From assembly GCF_049310925.1 (NCBI RefSeq), contig NZ_JBMERP010000015.1, forward strand, positions 1 to 64,000: DNA of 64,000 bases, given 5' to 3'. The position numbers and the translations under genes are program-made. The notes under the pieces were generated by a model. The model did no database searches and was not told the DNA's origin. It worked only from the letters and a program-made list of their open reading frames with translations. The DNA is from Virgibacillus_F sp049310925 (GTDB taxonomy: Bacteria > Bacillota > Bacilli > Bacillales > Amphibacillaceae). Position 1 is the stretch's first letter, and the number at the start of each line of letters is the position of its first letter. This document shows, in pieces, positions 44,079 through 52,989 of the stretch.

Positions 44079-45542
44079 ATGAAAAAATTCAAGTGGATAA
44101 TTACTGTTACTGGAGGATTACTTCTGCTGTTTGTAGTTTTGACCTTATTCAATACATTTACAGTAGATTCAAAACAACCCAGTCCTGACTCTACAACTAT
44201 AAAGATCAATAAACAGGCAGCGGTTTCGCGTTTTTCTAAGGCAATCACCTTTCAGACTATTTCATATAAGGATCGCTCCAAATTCGACTTAGAAACTTTT
44301 CAGCTTTTTATTGACTATTTAAAAGAAAGTTATCCAGCTGTTCATTCTAATCTGGAATTAGAAAAAGTGAATGATTATGCGTTAATATACAAATGGAAAG
44401 GCACTAACCCTTCGAAGAAACCTATTGGCCTGACTGCGCATTACGATGTTGTCCCTGTCATTGAAGGTACTGAAGACAATTGGCAGCAAAAACCATTTAG
44501 CGGGAATGTGGTTGAAGGCAACATTTGGGGTCGAGGTACTTTAGACGATAAAATTGGTGTGATTGGAATATTAGAAGCAACCGAATACCTTATAAATAAC
44601 GGATATAGCCCAAGCAGAGACGTTTATTTAATGTTTGGGCACGACGAGGAAATAGGTGGCCTTGAAGGGGCTAGTGCAATTGTCGATACATTAAAAGAAC
44701 GAGGAGTAACATTTGCATTTGTTCTTGATGAAGGTGGAGCAATTGTTGAAAATATGGTGCCAGGTGTCAAAAAACCAGTAGGTGTTGTAGGGATTTCAGA
44801 AAAGGGATCCGCTACAGCTGAACTGACAATCAAAGGTAGTGGTGGTCACTCATCGCAACCTAAGGATGAAACAAATATAGGACGCTTATCCGCTGCCATT
44901 GCTAAACTAGAAGACAGGCAGTTTGATGCAGACTTAAAAGGACCAGGAGAAGATTTGTTTGAGTTTGTCGCACCTGAGATGAGCTTTGGTATGAAATATG
45001 TTTTTGCAAACAAGGTAATTTTTGAACCGATTATTGAAAAAATATTACTGCAAAAACCAGCCTCTGCTGCACTAATAAGAACAACAATTGCACCAACAAT
45101 CTTTAATGCAGGTGAACAGTACAATGCATTACCGGAAGAAGCAACGGCAGTTATTAACTTCCGCTTAATGCCTGGAGAAACGTTAAAGGGTGTCAAAAAA
45201 TTTATTCGAAACACAATTGATGACAACGCTATTCAAATAACGATTGAAGGTATTGAAGCATCAGGTGTTTCTGAAACAAATAACTGGCAGTTTAAGTCAA
45301 TTCAACAGGCTGCCCGCAATGTTTATGAAAATGCAGTAATTGCTCCTTATTTAATGTTCGCTGGTTCTGATGCCAAACATTATGACGCAATATCTGAGAA
45401 CACCTATCGGTTCTCTCCAGTGCAAATTACAGCAGAAGATCTAAAAAGAATGCATGGCACAGATGAACATATTAGTGAGGAAAACTATATCAATGCAATT
45501 AAGTTTTATGCGGAAGTAATGAAAGAGGCCAATCGGAAGTAA
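44079..45542 (+). CDS. Membrane-anchored M20 family peptidase
   Basis: Zinc amino-hydrolase of 487 residues with an N-terminal anchor (WIITVTGGLLLLFVVLTLF). Metal and catalytic residues lie in GLTAHYDVVPV, WGRGTLDDKIGVIG, FGHDEEIGGLEG, FVLDEGG and a terminal His in DAKHYDAIS-type context; a dimerisation lid starts near ISEKGSATAELTIKG. The anchored form resembles the carboxypeptidase S/PM20D1 branch, which handles peptides or N-acyl amino acids. The active domain would face outside. Substrate unknown. Confidence 0.88.
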   Translation: MKKFKWIITVTGGLLLLFVVLTLFNTFTVDSKQPSPDSTTIKINKQAAVSRFSKAITFQTISYKDRSKFDLETFQLFIDYLKESYPAVHSNLELEKVNDYALIYKWKGTNPSKKPIGLTAHYDVVPVIEGTEDNWQQKPFSGNVVEGNIWGRGTLDDKIGVIGILEATEYLINNGYSPSRDVYLMFGHDEEIGGLEGASAIVDTLKERGVTFAFVLDEGGAIVENMVPGVKKPVGVVGISEKGSATAELTIKGSGGHSSQPKDETNIGRLSAAIAKLEDRQFDADLKGPGEDLFEFVAPEMSFGMKYVFANKVIFEPIIEKILLQKPASAALIRTTIAPTIFNAGEQYNALPEEATAVINFRLMPGETLKGVKKFIRNTIDDNAIQITIEGIEASGVSETNNWQFKSIQQAARNVYENAVIAPYLMFAGSDAKHYDAISENTYRFSPVQITAEDLKRMHGTDEHISEENYINAIKFYAEVMKEANRK

Positions 45543-45552
45543 TCAAAACACT

Positions 45553-45582
45553 AAGGACTACTCAAGTGGGTAGTCTTTTTTG
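45553..45582 (+). terminator. M20 gene terminator
   Basis: AAGGACTACTC/GGGTAGTCTTT with two G-U pairs, loop AAGT, T-run. Confidence 0.75.
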
Positions 45583-45668
45583 GTGGAAAAAATTTCTATA
45601 TATGTTAGTGTGTAATTAATTTATAACAACTGGATACTAAACTTTATACAATGAAAGGATGATCAGCC

Positions 45669-46997
45669 GTGGTATTTCCAGATATTGAGTTAGACAAGTG
45701 GATAGAAACGAACCCTATCTTTCATGATATTATAAATTTAAAATCAGTCTTATGGACTAACCCAAATTTAAGGCGTGTAAAAGGGTTACCTAAACAACCA
45801 ATTGATAAAAACGATATGGCTATGGCTGAACAACTATGGGAAAGGTTTTCACCATATTTGGCAAAAGTATTCGATGAAACAAAAGCTGCAAACGGTATTA
45901 TTGAATCCCCATTAAGAAAAGTTGATTCAATGAAAAAGAGGATAGAGAGCGAGTATTCCACTTTCTCAGGAGGAGACCTGTTTTTAAAGTGTGACAATGA
46001 ATTACCAATTGCTGGCTCAATTAAAGCACGTGGTGGTGTATATGAAGTATTGCATCACGCGGAACAACTTGCTTTAGAGTCTGGTCTAATTACTAAAGAA
46101 GGCAATTATGAACAGTTCGCAAGCGACAAATTCAAGAAATTATTTAATCAGTACAGCATTGGTGTTGGTTCAACTGGCAATTTGGGATTAAGTATTGGTA
46201 TTATAAGTGCTGAATTAGGTTTTAATGTCTTTGTTTATATGTCAGCTGATGCAAAAAAATGGAAAAAAGATTTACTTCGATCAAAAGGTGCACATGTATT
46301 AGAATTTGCAGGTGATTTTAGTGAAGCTATAAGTACAGGACGAGAAAAAACCATTGCAGACCCTAAAGGATATTTTGTTGATGATGAAGACTCCAAGCAC
46401 TTATTCTTAGGTTATAGTGTTGCAGCACTTCGTTTAAACAAACAATTAAAAGCTCAGAATGTTTTGGTGGACGCTGAACATCCACTTTTTGTCTATTTGC
46501 CATGCGGAGTAGGAGGATCTCCAGGTGGAGTTACATTCGGATTGAAGCAAGTGTTCGGTGATCACGTTCATTGCTTTTTTGTCGAGCCAACTCATTCTCC
46601 ATCCGTATTACTTGGGTTACTAACTAGTCTAAAGGAAAAAGTAAGTGTCCAGGATTTTGGTTTAGATAATAAAACAGAAGCGGATGGTCTAGCGGTAGGG
46701 AGGCCATCAAAATTTGCTACTTCCATTAGCGACTATTTAGCTAGTGGTATTTACACCGTCGAAGACAATGAATTGTATAAGTTACTTGCTATGCTTGCAG
46801 ATAGTGAAAACATTTATCTTGAACCTTCAGCCACTGCTGGTCTATTAGGCCCAGAAAAGGTACTGAACTCCACTTATCTAACACAAAAAGAGTTATGTCC
46901 TGGTAACGTAACACACCTTGCCTGGGCTACAGGTGGGGCGCTTGTTCCAAAAGAAGAAATGAAACATTTTTATGAAAAAGGTAAGTCATTACTCTAA
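45669..46997 (+). CDS. dsdA: D-serine dehydratase
   Basis: PLP enzyme turning D-serine into pyruvate and ammonia. 442 residues, normal for DsdA. The PLP lysine is in GSIKARGGVYEV; the cofactor phosphate loop is GVGSTGNLGLS; PCGVGGSPGGVTFG is conserved. GTG start eight bases behind AAAGGATG. No DsdC-type regulator or transporter is adjacent. Useful against D-serine toxicity or for scavenging. Confidence 0.94.
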   Translation: MVFPDIELDKWIETNPIFHDIINLKSVLWTNPNLRRVKGLPKQPIDKNDMAMAEQLWERFSPYLAKVFDETKAANGIIESPLRKVDSMKKRIESEYSTFSGGDLFLKCDNELPIAGSIKARGGVYEVLHHAEQLALESGLITKEGNYEQFASDKFKKLFNQYSIGVGSTGNLGLSIGIISAELGFNVFVYMSADAKKWKKDLLRSKGAHVLEFAGDFSEAISTGREKTIADPKGYFVDDEDSKHLFLGYSVAALRLNKQLKAQNVLVDAEHPLFVYLPCGVGGSPGGVTFGLKQVFGDHVHCFFVEPTHSPSVLLGLLTSLKEKVSVQDFGLDNKTEADGLAVGRPSKFATSISDYLASGIYTVEDNELYKLLAMLADSENIYLEPSATAGLLGPEKVLNSTYLTQKELCPGNVTHLAWATGGALVPKEEMKHFYEKGKSLL

Positions 46998-47004
46998 GAT
47001 ATAG

Positions 47005-47040
47005 AAAAGTTTAATGATCTAAAGGTCATTTAACTTTTTT
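47005..47040 (+). terminator. dsdA terminator
   Basis: Imperfect stem AAAAGTTTAATGATC/GGTCATTTAACTTTT with a T-run. Confidence 0.7.
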
Positions 47041-47112
47041 GAAAATATAATTTACCACTATTTTCATTAGTGATACTATTGTTAATAGTAAAGCAAATGA
47101 TAGGTGGCTTTT

Positions 47113-47769
47113 ATGAAGAGTTTTTATATTGTTATTAGTTCCTTATTGGTTTGTTCTCTTTTGGCTTTTATAGAACATGGAATTGAAATTAACTATTTAA
47201 TTAAAACAGGGTTTAAAATCGGTCTATTTTTCCTAGTTATATGGACCTACATTCAACTATTTAAAGATTTCAGATTTAAACACCCAGTCAGTATTCACAA
47301 AATGGTGAAAAAAGAATGGATTAGAGTAATTGCTCTCGGGGTATCATCCGCAGTTATTGTTTTGCTTGCATACATCCTGTTACAACCTGTCCTGGATATG
47401 GCAAAAATTAAAGAAGATTTAGTTGAGAGATTAGGGATTACGAAGACAGGATTCTTATTCGTGGGATTATATATATCTCTTGGTAATTCATTTTTAGAAG
47501 AATACTTTTTTAGAGGATTCATCTTTTTTAATCTCCCGAGAAGATTAGGTTATATTTACAGCCCGCTGTTGTTTTCTGCATATCATATTCCGATGATCAT
47601 GTTGTGGTTTAGTTCCGTTTTAATCATCGTTTGTTTTATAGGATTATGGTTAGTTGGTCTACTATTTCATAAAGTTAATGAAAAGAATGGAACGATATGG
47701 GCATCTTGGGTTATCCATATTTGTGCTGATATCATTATAATATTAATAGGAACCACTCTATTTTACTAA
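47113..47769 (+). CDS. CPBP-family intramembrane metalloprotease
   Basis: A 218-residue membrane protein with about seven segments and the CPBP (Abi/CAAX protease) motifs: FLEEYFFRGFIFF (EExxxR), FSAYHIPM and WVIHICADI (HxxxD/N type). In other bacteria this family processes prenylated or bacteriocin-related substrates; the target here is unknown. ATG 47113 is five bases behind AGGTGG; GTG 47104 overlaps that site. Confidence 0.85.
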   Translation: MKSFYIVISSLLVCSLLAFIEHGIEINYLIKTGFKIGLFFLVIWTYIQLFKDFRFKHPVSIHKMVKKEWIRVIALGVSSAVIVLLAYILLQPVLDMAKIKEDLVERLGITKTGFLFVGLYISLGNSFLEEYFFRGFIFFNLPRRLGYIYSPLLFSAYHIPMIMLWFSSVLIIVCFIGLWLVGLLFHKVNEKNGTIWASWVIHICADIIIILIGTTLFY

Positions 47770-47796
47770 CCGTTAAAACAGAAGGAGAATCTAAAT

Positions 47797-48465
47797 ATGG
47801 ACTACATGGAGAGAGTGATTTCATTATTTGAAGCAGAACGCGACAGGGATCAAGCAGAACCAATGATGAAATATATGAAGAATCAATTCCCTTTTATCGG
47901 TATAAAATCACCTGCGAGAAACCAACTAATGAAAAAATTTTATAAGGAAAGCGGTATTTTGAAAGAGCGAATTCAACACAGCTTTGTACTCGATTTGTGG
48001 GAAAAAGCTGAACGCGAATACCAGTATGCTGCACTAGACTATATAGGAAAGTCGTTAAAAAGGTTCGAAAAGAATGACATTATTTTAGCAGAACAGTTAA
48101 TTACATCTAAATCATGGTGGGATACTGTCGACGGACTAGCACCTAATTTAGTTGCTGAGCTTGCCACTGAATATCCCGAAATAATACCTGAAACAATAGA
48201 AGGATGGGCATTTGGAGATAATTTATGGTTACGGCGTACAGCAATTCTTTTTCAGTTGAAATATAAGGAACACACCGATGATAAACTCCTTTATAAATAC
48301 ATACTGCGCAACGCAGATAGTAAGGAATTTTTCATTCAAAAAGCAATCGGCTGGGCATTGAGAGAGTACTCTAAAACTAATCAAGAGTCTGTGAGAGATT
48401 TTATTTTGAACAATAGATTATCAAAACTAAGTGTTAGAGAAGGTAGTAAGTACATAAATCAGTAA
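47797..48465 (+). CDS. alkD: DNA alkylation repair protein AlkD
   Basis: HEAT-repeat DNA glycosylase of 222 residues that removes bulky or positively charged alkylpurines. Family segments: FIGIKSPARNQLMKKFYKE, KSWWDTVDGLAPNLV with the catalytic Asp, and NLWLRRTAILFQLKYK. AAGGAG lies eight bases before the ATG. A strong palindromic terminator follows. Confidence 0.9.
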   Translation: MDYMERVISLFEAERDRDQAEPMMKYMKNQFPFIGIKSPARNQLMKKFYKESGILKERIQHSFVLDLWEKAEREYQYAALDYIGKSLKRFEKNDIILAEQLITSKSWWDTVDGLAPNLVAELATEYPEIIPETIEGWAFGDNLWLRRTAILFQLKYKEHTDDKLLYKYILRNADSKEFFIQKAIGWALREYSKTNQESVRDFILNNRLSKLSVREGSKYINQ

Positions 48466-48473
48466 TAGACTCT

Positions 48474-48511
48474 ACAGAACCCGATTATTCATATGAATAA
48501 TCGGGTTCTGT
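48474..48511. terminator. alkD terminator
   Basis: Near-perfect 18-bp palindrome ACAGAACCCGATTATTCA/TGAATAATCGGGTTCTGT with a short T-run. Confidence 0.85.
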
Positions 48512-48589
48512 TTTAAATTAATAAAGGTTGAGTCTTGACAAAAATGGCAATGATTATACTAGCCTTTATTGATTGGAGCATGGAGAAAA

Positions 48590-49273
48590 ATGAAATTATT
48601 TTACTTATCAGTGGAATTAATAATTGGGTTTACATTATTATTTTTACTGGTCAAAATACTGGGTAAGAAAATTATAAATCAAATCACACCTTTTACTTTT
48701 ATTGCTGCTATTGTACTTAGTGAATTATTAGGAAATGCTTTATATGATGAAAAAGTTGGTATCACATATATCATCTTTTCCATGTCTCTTTGGGCGTTAT
48801 TATTGTTTATTGTAGAGATTTTAGGGCAAAAGGTTTTATTCTTCCGTAAGGTCTTTGAAGGGAAACCCTCCGTATTAATACGTAATGGAATTATTAATAG
48901 AGATCAATTAAAAATGAATCGTATGAATATTAACCAATTGCAGAGTTTGCTGCGTCAATCAGAAACCTTTTCCATACGTGAAGTGGCTTACTGTTATCTG
49001 GAGGCAAATGGTGCTATTAGTATATTGAAGAAGTCCCCTAAGCAGAAGTTACAACAAGAGGACATCAGTCTTCCTCCCCAAATGGTCTATGTTCCTGTAA
49101 CACTTATAAGAGATGGAGAATTACTACGTGATGAATTAATTGATATTGATCAAAGTGAAGAATGGCTGATAAATGAACTGCAAATACAGAACATAGACGA
49201 TTACCGAAATGTATTTGTTGCAGAATGGATGGAAGGTGACGGCCTTTTCGTGCAAACTTTCGATCAAGTATAA
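48590..49273 (+). CDS. DUF421 membrane protein (YetF family)
   Basis: Three N-terminal membrane segments in 227 residues, followed by the cytoplasmic YetF domain (GKPSVLIRNGIINRDQLKMN, then LLRQSETFSIREVAYCYLEANG). Several Bacillus paralogues exist (YetF, YdfS, YkjA, YrbG) and some belong to spores; the role here is unknown. ATG 48590 with TGGAGAA just upstream. Confidence 0.88.
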   Translation: MKLFYLSVELIIGFTLLFLLVKILGKKIINQITPFTFIAAIVLSELLGNALYDEKVGITYIIFSMSLWALLLFIVEILGQKVLFFRKVFEGKPSVLIRNGIINRDQLKMNRMNINQLQSLLRQSETFSIREVAYCYLEANGAISILKKSPKQKLQQEDISLPPQMVYVPVTLIRDGELLRDELIDIDQSEEWLINELQIQNIDDYRNVFVAEWMEGDGLFVQTFDQV

Positions 49274-49280
49274 CAAAAAC

Positions 49281-49415
49281 TTAAGCTGCATTTTTTTCAT
49301 TGTTATCCAATTTATTATCCCAATAATATAATCGTGGAAGCCCCCAGTATATCCAATAGTCCTGTGCCAAGTGCGAGCCCACAAAAAAGATCATTTGCCA
49401 ATCTAGATTTCTCAT
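49281..49415 (-). CDS. 44-residue Trp/Tyr-rich small protein
   Basis: ATG at 49415-49413, exactly seven bases behind GGAGG, stop at 49281. Reads MRNLDWQMIFFVGSHLAQD then YWIYWGLPRLYYWDN and a polar tail. The four Trp and five Tyr residues, and the good ribosome binding site, argue for a real small protein; I do not recognise the family. It converges on the YetF-type gene, with only seven bases between the stops. Confidence 0.6.
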   Translation of the reverse strand: MRNLDWQMIFFVGSHLAQDYWIYWGLPRLYYWDNKLDNNEKNAA

Positions 49416-49533
49416 GATAAAACCTCCAGTCGGTAATAATAGTTATATTTGAGTGGTAACTTGTCTAAGAACACCAACTATATTAAATGGATAAACAAAT
49501 AAATATAATTTATATAGATGGGTAGGATATATT

Positions 49534-49593
49534 ATGCTAACGAAGCACGTTATGATTGATGCAACTGGGAAATTTTATGACAACGGGGGCTAA
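49534..49593 (+). CDS. Possible 19-codon leader ORF before the glycosylase gene
   Basis: ATG 49534 with GTAGGA seven bases upstream encodes MLTKHVMIDATGKFYDNGG and stops three bases before the next ATG. Its last codons (GGGGGC) contain the binding site of the glycosylase gene, so translation may be coupled. It may also be chance. Confidence 0.3.
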   Translation: MLTKHVMIDATGKFYDNGG

Positions 49594-49596
49594 AAA

Positions 49597-50406
49597 ATGC
49601 CAGAATTACCGGAAATGGAAAACTACAGAATCTTACTTAGTCAACGAATCATTGGTAAATTAATAACTAAGGTGTCCGTCAGTCGTGAAAAGTCACTAAA
49701 TGTTAGTGCAGAAGATTTCATAAACAGAATACAAAGTGAGAAGATACAGTCTATCGAGCGGAGGGCGAAATATTTACTTTTCTACCTGACTAATGGAAAT
49801 GTCCTTTTGTTACATCTTATGCTGGGCGGTTGGATGTTTTATGGGACAGAGAGGCAAAAGCCAGAAAGAACTGTTCAAGTAAAATTGTCTTTTGGAGATC
49901 AGCACCTGTTTTTTATCGGTTTACGATTAGGATATCTACATATTTTTTCACATGAAGCGGTTAATCAGGAATTAGCGGATTTAGGTCCAGAGCCACTAGA
50001 TGAGAATTTTACAAATGAAGATTTCTTAGACCTTGTGAAGAACAGAAGAGGCAGAATAAAAACAACATTGGTTAATCAGAAATTCCTTTCAGGTATTGGA
50101 AATCGTTACTCAGATGAAATAGCGTGGCATGCACAATTGCTGCCAGAACGTAAAATGAATGAACTTGAAGATCAAGAGAGTACACAACTGTTTAAGTCTA
50201 TTCGTTTTGTTCTGGAGTTAGGAGCTAAAAATGGTGGTTATATGGATCAACCATTGTTTGAAGGGGATACAAAAACAGGGAGTTATAATGACAGGACATA
50301 TGTATACAACCATGAGGGTCAATCATGCAAACGATGTGGAACATTAATTACTAAGAAAGAGGTTTCATCAAGAAAAACTTTCTACTGCAAAGGTTGTCAG
50401 ACTTAA
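49597..50406 (+). CDS. Fpg/Nei-family DNA glycosylase
   Basis: Bifunctional base-excision glycosylase/lyase of 269 residues. The N-terminal MPELPEMENYRILL provides catalytic Pro2 and Glu3; an H2TH region follows around NRRGRIKTTLVNQKFLSGIG; the C-terminal zinc finger is CKRCG...FYCKGC. It differs from typical MutM in several conserved places and may be a Nei-type or second paralogue acting on oxidised pyrimidines. Endonuclease IV follows after 29 bases, a coherent repair pair. Confidence 0.87.
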   Translation: MPELPEMENYRILLSQRIIGKLITKVSVSREKSLNVSAEDFINRIQSEKIQSIERRAKYLLFYLTNGNVLLLHLMLGGWMFYGTERQKPERTVQVKLSFGDQHLFFIGLRLGYLHIFSHEAVNQELADLGPEPLDENFTNEDFLDLVKNRRGRIKTTLVNQKFLSGIGNRYSDEIAWHAQLLPERKMNELEDQESTQLFKSIRFVLELGAKNGGYMDQPLFEGDTKTGSYNDRTYVYNHEGQSCKRCGTLITKKEVSSRKTFYCKGCQT

Positions 50407-50435
50407 ATATAAGTTGACTAATGGAGGGAGATATC

Positions 50436-51275
50436 ATGAAATTTGGCAGTCATGTTTCAATAAGGGACGGCTATTTAGGAGCTGCGAAACAAGCGTTATC
50501 CATGAATGCTCTTGCTTTTCAATATTTTCCTAAAAACCCGAGGAGTTTATTTGTAAAAGACTTTAGTAGGGAAGATGCAGCTGAGTGCAAGCATTTCTGT
50601 AGAGAAAATGGTCTTGAATCAGTATCGCACTCACCTTATCCGACAAATCTGACTGCACAAACCGATACCAAAAGAGAACAAACTATTAAATCCCTTCTAA
50701 ACGACTTAGAAATCACTGATGCATGTGGTTCTATTGGCGTCGTTGTACACTTTGGCAAACTCATTTCTGAAGACCCCCTCTCCAGTTATCGATTAATGAT
50801 TAATGTTCTGAATGAAGTACTTATTAATTGGGATGGTAACTGCAAAATTCTTCTTGAAAATAACGCTGGAAAACCTGGATCAATTGGAACTACCTTTGAG
50901 GAACTAGTACAAATCCGTAACCTTTGTGATCACCCTGAAAAAATCGGGTTTTGTCTTGATACATGTCATGCCTTTGCCAGTGGCCTATGGGATGGAAATA
51001 ATTGGAATGATGTTTATAAAAAAGGTTCTGATTTGGAATACTTTAACTGCCTAGAGGTAATTCACCTTAACAATTCCAAATACGATACTCGGTCTGGAAA
51101 AGATCGTCACGCTAATATTCTAGGTCATGGATTTATAACAGAAAAACAACTTGAACAACTACTTAGAACTCCACAATTCAAGAGAATTCCACTTATCCTG
51201 GAAACACCCAAGGATGAAGGGACTACAAGAAAAACTGAGATACAACAATTACTCAAAAAGTGGGGTAATTTATAA
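50436..51275 (+). CDS. nfo: Endonuclease IV
   Basis: AP endonuclease (TIM barrel with three zinc ions) of 279 residues that cuts 5' to abasic sites. Metal-site segments: HFGKLISE, LLENNAGKPGSIGTTFEEL, GFCLDTCHAFASG, HLNNSKYDTRSGKDRHANILG. ATG 50436 is eight bases behind GGAGGGAG; ATG 50421 overlaps that site. Same operon as the Fpg-like gene. Confidence 0.94.
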   Translation: MKFGSHVSIRDGYLGAAKQALSMNALAFQYFPKNPRSLFVKDFSREDAAECKHFCRENGLESVSHSPYPTNLTAQTDTKREQTIKSLLNDLEITDACGSIGVVVHFGKLISEDPLSSYRLMINVLNEVLINWDGNCKILLENNAGKPGSIGTTFEELVQIRNLCDHPEKIGFCLDTCHAFASGLWDGNNWNDVYKKGSDLEYFNCLEVIHLNNSKYDTRSGKDRHANILGHGFITEKQLEQLLRTPQFKRIPLILETPKDEGTTRKTEIQQLLKKWGNL

Positions 51276-51361
51276 ATGCAAATGCTCTTTCGAAGCCTGT
51301 ATTTTATCACTGTTTTCACATAAACTAACCCGAACAACAGACAGAGAAAGAGGTGAAAGAA

Positions 51362-51505
51362 ATGGTGAAACCCAGAGGTAAGAAAGCTTCTACTGACTCA
51401 AACAAACTTTATAATCCAGACGCAAAGTACTACGAAAAACAGGGAAGCGCAGACACTTCTAATAAAGTAACTGAGAACAAACAGATGAACAGAAAAAATC
51501 GTTAA
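51362..51505 (+). CDS. 47-residue basic small protein
   Basis: ATG 51362 behind GAGGTGAAAGAA. Reads MVKPRGKKASTDSNKLYNPD then AKYYEKQGSADTSNK and a basic end KQMNRKNR. Hydrophilic, no signal or membrane segment; it looks like the small spore or DNA-associated proteins of Bacillaceae, but I cannot assign a family. Confidence 0.5.
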   Translation: MVKPRGKKASTDSNKLYNPDAKYYEKQGSADTSNKVTENKQMNRKNR

Positions 51506-51613
51506 ATAACTTCCAATGTAATTTAAACACATGAGATTGATGAATACCTGTCACGGGTCAACCTTTTTCTTGCATATATTATCTGAGGTTACGATTACGA
51601 CAGGAGGAATAGC

Positions 51614-52279
51614 ATGTACCCGAATCATTCTCATATGCAAAATACCTATTGGTATGCAACTAATCCATATCAAGCGGTTCCAAATTACGGTTATTTTAGA
51701 AGTTATCCAGCATATCCTTATTATATGGATGACCGTCAACAACATGTAAGAGGTCAAGCTACGTGGACAGAAGGAGGCCAGGTTACACATTGCGGCATCC
51801 CCTGGTCTGAGTATGACTATATGACAGCTGCTGTTGGAGGAGATACTCCCTATCACTGCGGCCAAACACTAAAAATCAGGAATTTGTCCATACCTGCAAG
51901 AGAAGTCCTGGTTACCGTGGTTGATCAAGTACCCGGTTATCCAGCAAATAAAATCAACCTCCACCGTAGAGCGTTTGAAGCACTTGGTGGAAATCCGAAT
52001 GAAGGTGTTATGAATATTGAAATTATGCCTTCTCCAGAGCTGGAACAACAAGAATGGGGAAAATATCTATTAGAAGTTGTGCAAGTTTCTTACCCAGGAT
52101 ACAATATAGTTGAATATAATGCTTTAAGAAAAACGCAACTTGGTTCCACGCGAAGAAAAGAAACATATGAATATATCTTAGAATCACCTCAGGAACAGCT
52201 GACTATTCACGGAAATGTAATATATGATAAAAACACAGATAGAATTGTATCATTAGATATAAAAGAAATACATGAATGA
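51614..52279 (+). CDS. Double-psi beta-barrel plus DUF3889 protein
   Basis: 221 residues, no signal peptide. Residues 1-40 are rich in Tyr and Pro (YPNHSHMQNTYWYATNPYQ). Residues about 45-140 resemble an RlpA/expansin-type double-psi barrel (GQATWTEGGQVTHCGIPWSE, VTVVDQVPGYPANKINLHRR, where the Asp of VVDQ is the family acid). Residues about 150-221 form a DUF3889 domain (YPGYNIVEYNAL to SLDIKEI). A Tyr-rich N-terminus without export signal is common in spore coat proteins, so that location is a guess. Start ATG behind AGGAGGAAT. Confidence 0.75.
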   Translation: MYPNHSHMQNTYWYATNPYQAVPNYGYFRSYPAYPYYMDDRQQHVRGQATWTEGGQVTHCGIPWSEYDYMTAAVGGDTPYHCGQTLKIRNLSIPAREVLVTVVDQVPGYPANKINLHRRAFEALGGNPNEGVMNIEIMPSPELEQQEWGKYLLEVVQVSYPGYNIVEYNALRKTQLGSTRRKETYEYILESPQEQLTIHGNVIYDKNTDRIVSLDIKEIHE

Positions 52280-52290
52280 ACGAACAATTA

Positions 52291-52330
52291 AAACGGTTAA
52301 CAAATTTTATATCAATTTGTTAACCGTTTT
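52291..52330 (+). terminator. Terminator of the barrel/DUF3889 gene
   Basis: AAACGGTTAACAAATT paired with AATTTGTTAACCGTTTT; strong. Confidence 0.88.
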
Positions 52331-52535
52331 TACTATAACTACATCTATACAAAATTCATGATACGTTAAAAGAAGAGGCATATAGAAAGGTTTAATATAT
52401 GACCTTAAAATATGCTTTTTTTGCCACCCATGATAAGAATAGTTAAATGGCCAAGGCTGGGGAAAGCTGTCACTATTTCGGGTCAACGGTTGATTTCCCA
52501 GGACGTGACGGTGAAAAAGCCTAGACAGAAGTCCA

Positions 52536-52566
52536 AAATGGATCAGTTTACAAAACTGATCCATTT
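52536..52566 (+). terminator. Hairpin in the 345-base gap before yjzC
   Basis: AAATGGATCAGTTT/AACTGATCCATTT with ACAA loop then CACTTTTTTT, a good terminator. What it terminates is unclear: upstream (about 52400-52530) a short frame starting MAKAGESCHYFGSTVDFPGR at 52447 ends at a TAG and has no binding site. It faintly recalls YjzC-like small proteins and may be a remnant. Nothing else was recognised in 52331-52624. Confidence 0.6.
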
Positions 52567-52624
52567 CACTTTTTTTATCGTGCGTAGAAAAGGTGAATCA
52601 CCACATGACAAGAACACTATGATT

Positions 52625-52804
52625 TTACTTCCCTTTCTCATATGTCCAAACACGGTCATGGTTAGAGGTTTGTGGAAACTTATCGCCTACCTTGAGTCTA
52701 ACTATTTTGGGGTCAGCTACATTACTACCAGTTTCACCAATTTCTCTATATACACCGTTATTCGGTGCTTTCTGCCCAAATCGAAAATGACTGTATTCAC
52801 CCAT
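52625..52804 (-). CDS. yjzC: YjzC-family small protein
   Basis: 59 residues, the family size. The typical pattern HFRFGQKAPNNGVYREIGET, then LKVGDKFPQTSNHDRVWTY, is clear. The ATG at 52804 lies eight bases behind AAGGAG; a GTG three codons earlier overlaps the spacing. Function unknown. Confidence 0.85.
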   Translation of the reverse strand: MGEYSHFRFGQKAPNNGVYREIGETGSNVADPKIVRLKVGDKFPQTSNHDRVWTYEKGK

Positions 52805-52989
52805 TGTTTTCACTCCTTATTAATTCCTTTTCTTATTATGGCTAATAAATCAATAGGTTATTCGGGTGCAGAACTCTAATGCTTAACATGGAGTACATTA
52901 AAATTTCTGAAAAGTCATGCGATAATAGACCTTACTTTACAAATGTGCTACTCAGGGGGGTTGGCAAAATAATAAAGGAGTGATGTGAA

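Noticed and set aside
48535..48560. TTGACA and TATACT before the YetF-type gene
   Set aside because: Spacer of 14 bases is too short for a normal sigma-A promoter.
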